Below, in pieces: positions 26,101 to 35,100 of a stretch of DNA of 64,000 bases. This DNA is from Lophius americanus. Its lineage: Eukaryota > Chordata > Actinopteri > Lophiiformes > Lophiidae. The stretch spans positions 124,001-188,000 of the forward strand of contig JBBDHG010000031.1 of NCBI GenBank assembly GCA_037951165.1. Direction: 5' to 3'. Under the pieces are notes generated by a model. That model worked only from the letters and a program-made list of their open reading frames with translations. It was not told the DNA's origin and ran no database searches. The position numbers were made by a program, and so were the translations under genes. The first letter of the stretch is position 1; every line of letters starts with the position of its first letter.

Positions 26101-29100
26101 AGATGTGAATCAATCGCCGTTTGGACTTACCCTTCGCCCCAGGATCTGGTTGATGGCAGCACTTTCCTTCAGCGTGCACTCAGCCACAACCTTGGCCCGC
26201 ATCTCCTTCATGTACAGCATGAAGGCATTCAGAGGCTTCTTTATGTGGACCTGCTTCTTTTTCTCCTCTTCCTTTTTAGCGTCTGACTGTTTCCTGCGGA
26301 GGCCAGAGAGGTGAGCGGAGTTGACCTGCGACTAAGTTCAGAGAAGTTCTGGAAAAGTGGAAGTCTACTCACGAGCTGTTGAGAGAGCTGATGTCGCTGT
26401 GGGAGGATTCCTGCTTGACGTTAGGTGTGACGATGGCTGGGTGTGGGATGCCCGTGGTGTGCAAACTGTGGTGGGGGGGCACCATGTGTGGGGGGAACCT
26501 TGAGGACAGAAGACTGTGTAAATCGTCAGAATGGACACGGGTGAAATGGGAAGATGGATCACATGTATACACAAGACTGAATGTGATCGATTCCATTCCC
26601 GTCCTTCACCGACACGTCAAAGCACTTAGTGGTTGTGTAACAGGAATGGAATCGGCCTTTAGTCACAAAACAGACAGAAGTGCACGCAGGTAAAAGTGTC
26701 CGAGGCGGATTCCTCTTTTATTATTCAAAATGAATTAGACTTCCCTCCTGGAAATGGGCATTAGATCAAATGTGGGATTGTTTGATTGCAGAATCCCGCC
26801 TGGACAGCTTTACAAATCACACAAAGTTAACAGCAAACACTTATTCAAAGAGAAATAAGAAAGAAACCCCAAAAATGCTAAACCGTTGAGTCAGTGACGT
26901 TTGCACCTTCAACCTTTCTACTCATTGTGCCGATTGATGAAAGCTGAGGCAGAAGTGTACACCCGCATTATGTCACCTGTCACCCAGACTTTTGCGGCCA
27001 ATCCCTGAAAGTTTAGCAAAACCATTGTTGGTAACTAAGGTAACTAAGGAAGGATTTCTGCGGTACTTAAAAAAGGATGGGGCAAGGGAAATTAGAGAAA
27101 CTTTGGTGCAAATCAAGAAAGCACGCAGCTTTTCAAAGGGATTTCTGAGGTGGCTTCGCCAATAGAAACGGGTTTCTGGGTGATCAGGGCCGGAAGCAAG
27201 GCAGTCTTATTGCACACTTGTTGCAACGCGCCAGTTTTGTATTCACGCACAAGGGTCAACCGAGCAGGATCAAGTTTTATAAAGGTATAGGACACATTTT
27301 AATGCACTGCTGTCTTGTGCCAAGTTACAGGCACTCAGTCAGGCGATGGTTAACTTGCGAACTACTGTCATCTCTGGAGGGCACTGCCGCAGACTCATAG
27401 GACTGCTTTGACTCTCACTTCACTTTCCGTCGCTACACGTGACCCCAGAATTGTAAAAGTTTCCAAATAAGGTTTGAGTGATTTCACGTCTTCATCAGCA
27501 CATCAGAAATGCAAAAACGTCAAAATCTATTTCTAACACTGATAAGAAAATATCTCCCATCACACAATGCTGCAAACTAGATTAAATATTCTACTATCAC
27601 TTCAGATATTGGGTCTGTATTTGCTTCAAACTTATTCTGCCAAATCAGCACCGTCACATTTAAAAAAAATCTTCATCCCTGTATCATTTCATCATCTCCA
27701 TATATTCCGTCCAGGAATAATTTCAGTCAGACATGTTGGTGTGCGAATGAATTGAATTATTCTGGGCGGATTATTTGCGTCTATCCATGTTTATGTTGAT
27801 TTTGCGCGGTGCTACGTGATCATACACAAATTTAAGAGAGGAGGATGAAGGAAAAGGGAAAAAAAGGAGGAATAATTCTTCTTTTTTTTTTTGTTTTACG
27901 CCGCTCATTATCCGGCTGTGTCTGGCTGCATGGCTCCGAGCCAGAATATAATGATGAGGATAAACTCGCCAGGAACAACTAGTTTCTGTTGGAGGCCATC
28001 TCAGGGGAGTGCCTGAGAGCTCCCCCCCTCAAACTCTTTCCCTCTTTTCCTCCTCTCCTCCCTTCATCACTGAAACACTGGTGTTTGTGCCATGTCATCC
28101 GTTGATGGGGAGCTCGGCAGCCGCGCCTGCACATCGCCCATCATTAGGGCTGCTGCATTTTCTTCTCTCCTCGTTCGCCCTCCCTCCTTCCTTCTCTCTC
28201 TGTGCACTTGTTAAAATTTCCTCTGTTCCAAGAATTTTTTTCTCTCCTTCTTATTCTTTACTCTTCCTCCTCTGTCCCCTCGCCACCTCCTCCACCCTCC
28301 TTACTCTCACCCCCTTTACTCCCCTTCTCCTGCTGCCATTGCGCGGCCCAGGTTATGGTTTAAACATGACGGCCATCCCTTTGAAGCGCGGGGGCATCAT
28401 CATCATCACCATCATCACCATCCGGGCTCATCAGCAACAGCCGCTCCTCGGACCAATTTATCCAACACAGAAAGGGAGGCCCCCACCCGTCCACCCACCC
28501 CAGCCCTGGGGCTCCTACGTCTCAATCTGAAAGGTAAGAACGGCTCGGGGTGAGGGTGAGTAGGGGAGGGGTCAGTGGCGCAGCAAGCTCAGTGTCAGCC
28601 AGCGCCATTTAATTGCCGATGCGAAGCAGTAGCCCCCGTGTCTGTTTAATGTATAATGATCCAGTCGGTGCGTTTTGCCCGCTCCCAAGGAAAAGAGAGG
28701 GATGATGGGAGAACATATCAAAGGGCAGGCTTAAGCATGAGGGGCAAAAGGGGGCTTCTTATCCTCCCACCTGTCACGCACATTCACACATTATAGGCTC
28801 CAACCCCATTATCAAAATGATGTCTTTCATTTGCTCTACTCTCCTCCGCACTATTTCCTCCCGTCTTGAAAGAATGTATTTTTAACAGGACCTGGGTGTA
28901 AGGTGCTCAGTGCAGGACTAGGTGCCACATTCATCCCCTGCATCCTAATTTGACAGCACAGGGGACTAGTACCCGGCAGGAGAACAAGGCCAGGATGTCT
29001 TTTCTCTCGCTACAAACTGTCTGGACATGTGTGAAAGGCCCAAATTTGATTTCTACTGCAGATTTAGAGTCGGGTTTTTTTTTCGTGCTCTGGGAGGGAG

Positions 29101-32100
29101 AAGTGTTAAAACCCTCCCACTCTCCAGAGAGCACCCAGACCCCTCCATCTATTCAGTTATACTAATTCAATTAGGGGCCTCATCACAGGGCATTAGCTCT
29201 TCCCTGTGGCCAGTCCCACCCCGCAAACCCCAGCCAATGTATTCAATTAGCTGCACTGGAAATAAGATGATCACAATGTAGGGACTGTCATTATGGGACC
29301 AAATTAGCAGCCACTTAAAAGCCAGGTTGGCTGCCATATGCCGGCGTCTGGATAGCCCCACCATCTGACTACTTTGCACCTTAGAGGTGGTCCGGGAAGG
29401 GCCGCGGACGCGCTTCTCCAGAGATTTAAGTCAGAATGCCTTTTGAAAAGCTGAACTGTCCCTCCCTGCATATACAGATGGAAACGCATCGCCCACAGGA
29501 GAATCTCCGTTTCCTCCCTAGACTCATCTTTAAATCCCCCGCTGCAAGGGTGTGTAGAGGGAGGGAGGGAGGGAGAGTAGGGAGGATGTTATCGGGCTTT
29601 TTTGGCTCCTCCAAACCAACAAATCACAAGCTCTAAGTCATCCAAAATTAATTATTTTCACTCCCCACCAACAGAGGACACATCCCTCGAGCAAAGAGTT
29701 AGTAGTTGAACCGACAAACACACACATATGTACACAAGATGGCAACAGATACACACACCCTCCCCACCCCTCATGGTCGCAGCGGCACTCGAGCCGGACC
29801 TTAATGGTCTGGACCAAAGTGCTAGCCAAGTGTGGGGGCCCCAGCTTGAACGGCGTTGCCCCCTTCAAAGCGCTGCAGTGTTTGTTTATCCAAACTCGCA
29901 GCGAGGACGCGCCCCGGCTCATTTCACATCTGCCTGACATGCAGAAGGGGGTAAATGTTCTTCGGGGGCCTCATTAGAAAATGATAAATATAATTAATAT
30001 TTGAGCACGTTAGCTGGAGCCCCCACACTGGAGGATTGGCGCTTTGAACATCTCCTTAAGGGAGACGTTGCTGCTCTCTGGATGTTGCTCATGCACAAGA
30101 AACAACACAACTCAAGTGTTTAGCTCCGAGGGGATCGACTCACCTTGACATGGATGCGTTGACAGTGAGCGCAGTTGGGTAGGGGTGTCTAAATCCCCCT
30201 GTCGTGATTGGATAAACAGGTTGACCTTGCCTGGAAAGGGAGAAGAAAGGCGTCAAGGAACAGTGAGGGGACCGAGGAGCCCTCCGCATCTCCCCTCGCC
30301 CCACCGCGGGCCTCTTTATTCTCATTTGATCAGGACACAAATCTAGGGGATTGCAGAGCGCAGATCAAAGGGGGAGGAAACTCTAAACAATTTGAATGCC
30401 ACAAAATCTTGATAGCAATGGCTAATTAAATTTCATAACCCTTCGCTCGGTGTTGACGGAGTGGGGCCCTGTTCCTCCCCGAGCTGGAACTAGGTGTTTT
30501 GTTGTGATAATTAAAGACGAAACGCGGGTCTCTTTAATGGAGCCATCACGCTAATTGAGGTCTACACATTCAAAGACAAACAATAATGAATGTAAATTTA
30601 TACCAAAATAAAGTGCAGCGAATCAAAGGGCGCCGTGGCTGAGCTCGGGGCCTCTCTCGGTATTTAGATCGCGGTGAGAAAACATTAAATTAACAGAGCT
30701 TAATTTGTAGCCTTTTGTCACATTAACAAGTGTTGACAAGAGTTACCAAGGGAGAGCCCCCGTGTGGAATTGCGGGGAAAATGCGGGCAATCGCTGTTCA
30801 TTACTCTAATTGAACCATACAGAGACATGCAAAGTAGTTCGTGGCACAAAATGGAAAAAAAAGGCTGATGGAGGTTGAGGAAGCTGCAGGTTCTTGTTTT
30901 AGATGCTCGGTACAGAACCGAACATGAATACGTGTTTTGAGAGGCTGCGACTTCCTACGCCAGACAGTGACTGGCGTGTGGAAGCATGGCGTGTGACTGG
31001 CGTGTGGAATGCCGAGCATGGGAAGTCGTTCTGGTGGGTCGCTTTAAGTTGCGGTTTGAAAGATGTGATTGAATTGGTTGCCTTCATAAAATTAGCAGTT
31101 CTGAGATCCAGAATTAGCGCAGTCTTTGTGTGGAAACAGGATCGTCAACACAATGTAAGGAGGCGAAAACTGCAAAAGTTACTGAATCCGTTTCAAAAGA
31201 GATCAATGGAGTAGTCCCAATTGTTTTTTTTTTAATTGTGTATTTAGGTTACCATATTGTATCTTTTACTTGCAATAGCGTTAAAACGTTTGAGTAGAGG
31301 ATTTTGAGTTTTTACAGTACCCTAGCCTAGCATGGCCTAGTCAATCCGCTTTATTTTTCATTGTTTTTAAATCCAGTTCAGAATTGTTGGATCTTTTATG
31401 TTATTGGCTAGCCCGAAGTATATCTTCTCGTCATTGAGAGATACTAGACACAAAGCGTTTAAATTTAATCCTGATTGGACCGCCTTTTTTTCTTGAGACA
31501 AACAATTAAACTTTTTTTTTGGAAGTTTAACACCAGTTATTTTGCTTTCACAATAAAAAACAAGAAGTTTTGACACAAGAAACTATTACAGTTGCTTTAT
31601 CATCGTATATTTAGTTTCCATGGAATGGCATTACCATATTTCTACACAAGGCTTATGATAGTTTCTGACAACCAATGCTAGCCCAGCCTAGCTTAGCCTG
31701 TTTAGTTGGCTCAGCTCAGACCAGGTGTACCAATTACATTATCGGCTAGCCTGAAGCAACTTCCCAAAAAAAGATATTATGACCAATGTGATGCAAAAGG
31801 TTTTGCCTCTTCTCTTCAGACAAGGATTATCTTTATGGTTTTACATTAAACATAAAAAAAGCTTTTTATACGAGAAACAAACAAAACTATGGTTCCGCTT
31901 GATCAGGAACAAGGATCAAGGTTATTTATTCATCCCAGACTGTGGTTTGAAGGAGATAATGCTGGGGAAGGATCTAACTGAAAAATCCAGTTGGAACCTT
32001 TGGCACAGCACATTGCTAAAAGGTCAATACTATCCAAGAGAACTTTTCACTAGATATTAATGGAACTATGATTGCGTTTGGTCCGGACTACCTCTGTCCA

Positions 32101-35100
32101 CCTGGGAAAAAAAATCCAGTCTCTTACTTAGGTTCAGATCAAACTAAACATTCAGAAAGTCTGGATCATCCAAAACCCTAGAACTCAACCTACCAATGTT
32201 TCAGTTTGATCCAGGCTGAGAAAAAACCTTTTCGCCGGACTATGATTTGGATTTTTCGGTCGAAACACGACCTGGGGGAGGTCTGGTTTTGTAACTGGAA
32301 TTTCAGGTTTTTTTTCCTTCAAACTGAAAACACCACAAGTCTGGACAATCCAAACCAAACCCACCATGGTTCAATCTGTTTAAAAACGAAACCTCACCAG
32401 ACTGAGGTTTTGGCTTTTAAGTTAAAACCTAGCCTGGGGGAAGTTTCATATCTGGAATTTTGGTTTCCCTTCAAATTGAAAAGACTGTAAACAATTGTTT
32501 GATGTTGAGCATTACAGCTCTTTACTTTGGATCAAAGTTTGGGCTTTCGGTGAAGGTTTCACATCACACATAATTTTATCTTCCGGGCTTAAAAAACTAA
32601 TTTTGGTACTATGGTTATGATTTGTCCGTAGTGAAACCACATATTTTAGTTAAGTAATAAGATTAAGCTTTTTGCTCCCAACTGTGGTTCGAGGAGGGTT
32701 TAGTTTGGTTAGAACCGAAGAACACCTCTGTCCGTACAATCCCAAAAGATTTTTTACCCTACAAACTAATCCCATTCTGGTTCACTTCAATCTTGATCAA
32801 GTCCAACAGAGTTTTTGGCAGCAGTTTCACATCTGTAATTTTGGTTTTGCTAGAGAAAATTGAGCCGTGGTTTGGCCTGGTCCAGATAGACCACCTCTGT
32901 TTGCCGGGCCAAGGTTGGGCCTTATGGTCCGAAACATGTTCTGGGGGAGCTTTTACACTTGGATTTGGTTTCTCATCAAACTGAAAAGTCCGTACAATCC
33001 AAAACCCCCCCCCCAATAGTTTATTCGTCCAAAAACAACTCATTACGATTAACAAAGGCTTGTCTTTTTGGGTTAGGCAGGAAAGAACCTTAACTTTTCG
33101 AGGACCCGTTATATCCATCTTAGACTTTGTGCAAATAAAGACCAACACCCTGCTGTGAGGCGCAGCACAGGAAACATCTCTTCCAGACATATTCTCATTA
33201 TCACAAATCTCAGAATAGAGAACAAGGAGGAATAAAAAAAGGATTTGCTTACTGTGGTACTAACCATCCTAGCGGATGGGGGATCTGGCCGACGGTGCCA
33301 GGTGACAGCGGGTAATAGGGAGATATATCCGGAGGATGTGGAGGCCTTGGAATTCCTGCAGCAGAAAAAGGAGGAGGTGGACAGATGAGATGATGACAGA
33401 GAGAGAATCTTTGTCAGCGCTGTATTCATTCTTTTCACATCTGAATGGGGCAGACATCACAGGAGTGCAGATGGGAGGAAGAGGAGGAGGAAGAGGGCTC
33501 GCTGCTCACATGTACACAGTGCTAAATCACACTTACTGATCAAACGCCTTTGAGGCGGCAGCAGCGAATCGTGTTGGAGGAGGCAGAGGGTAGAAAGATG
33601 AGGAGAGAACACCAACACGATTCCTGTCGCATTTTGTCTCCTAGTTTGGCTCTAATGATGTAAATTGACGAGGTTCAGAAGTTAACGAAACACCACAATA
33701 TAATTAAAACCCCTCCTAAAATGATCAGACGGCTGCTAGTAGGCTATGGGGTGATTAAGGATGTTGCTTCCTGTCATAATGGCCGCATGGTAGACTTCTT
33801 ACAAACTTAGAACCCCCCGAGGTTTCCTGACCAGAAGTCAAGCTGAACACCAGGGAGGTCCTAGTCTTACCCCCCATGTTAGGTCAGCCCCCGCACTGCC
33901 TGTTTCTGAATCCTGCCTTAAAACTCATCTTTGCCTTTTAACCCAGAATGACATTTGTAAATCCTTTTGCTATTTATATGAATGCTGCTTACTGATTGGA
34001 CTCCACTTTGGTCAACTGTTGTTTCTGTTTTTATGCTAAAAAAAATCTTCGTCTATAAAGTTGAGTTGAGACTCCTTGGGTCTAACTAATCCTCAAAACA
34101 CCAGCACATTTTCTTTTCATATCCCCCGTAGGATGAAACCTGACAAAAACGTCCAATTTCAGGACAGCTCTCTGTGAGGGTATCGCCAAGTGTCCACGTG
34201 TTGCCTTCGCCGCTTGTGGCAGCTGACAGGCGGAGAAGCTGCACTGACAAGCTGCTTAGAGGGAATGTCTTGAAAGAGGTCTCGCACACAGCCAGGTGTA
34301 AAAATAACTCTCATGGCATTCTTGAAACAGGGAACGAAGGCCTTGAACCTTTCATATTGGCTCTTGCACACAGCTGGTGGCGTCTGTTTTTGCAGCCATT
34401 TTGTCGGAGTATTATCCTTTACTTACAGTTTGTCCAAGAACAGGCTTAAACTAGAGCTGCAACAAAGGCAAGCTGTAGTGAAAAAGAAACCCCTCTGAAC
34501 ATTATCCAATCACCACCCAGCGCTGAAGACCTAATATAGCTCATTAATTAATTAACCACTGAGCCCAATTATCAGCCCCATTAAGCACTACATTAAACAG
34601 CAGCTGGCGCTTTATTACCCCTTTGTAAAGACCATCATTATAAGGAAACATTATTACCTAAATGTTGGATGAGTCCACCAAATTAGGAACCGCCTGCTCA
34701 ATGCATTAACCTGAAAGGAAGGGATGCTGGGGTTCTAGCGCGGAGCTTCGGGTCGGAGGGGTTCGGCCCTCTGAGTCCGTCAGTCCGCAGAGTGGAGGCG
34801 AACCCGCAGACGGTGCCAAGATGCTCTCAGAAATTAAGGTAATTGCCCAAAAGTGTTCCAGGAACGGAAATCTAAAAGTTGTAAAGGCCTTGAATGTAAA
34901 CTGTCAGTTGGATCTGAGATATTAAATAGTGATGTCTTAACGACTGTGTCTCAGGAATCTCCACAAATGCAGGTCTTGTTGGGTGCTTCTGGTCTGCAGT
35001 GGTTAGGACCTACCAAAAGTGGTCCAAGGAAGGACAACCAGTGAGTTTATTAAACGTATGCTGTCCAATCCCAAAGAGGCAAAAAGGTGACCTACTCAGT

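Noticed and set aside
28009..28530. 173-codon Ser/Pro/Leu-rich frame on the plus strand
   Set aside because: Pyrimidine-rich DNA gives such frames by composition; it lies antisense in a tcf7l2 intron with no homology I can recognise.
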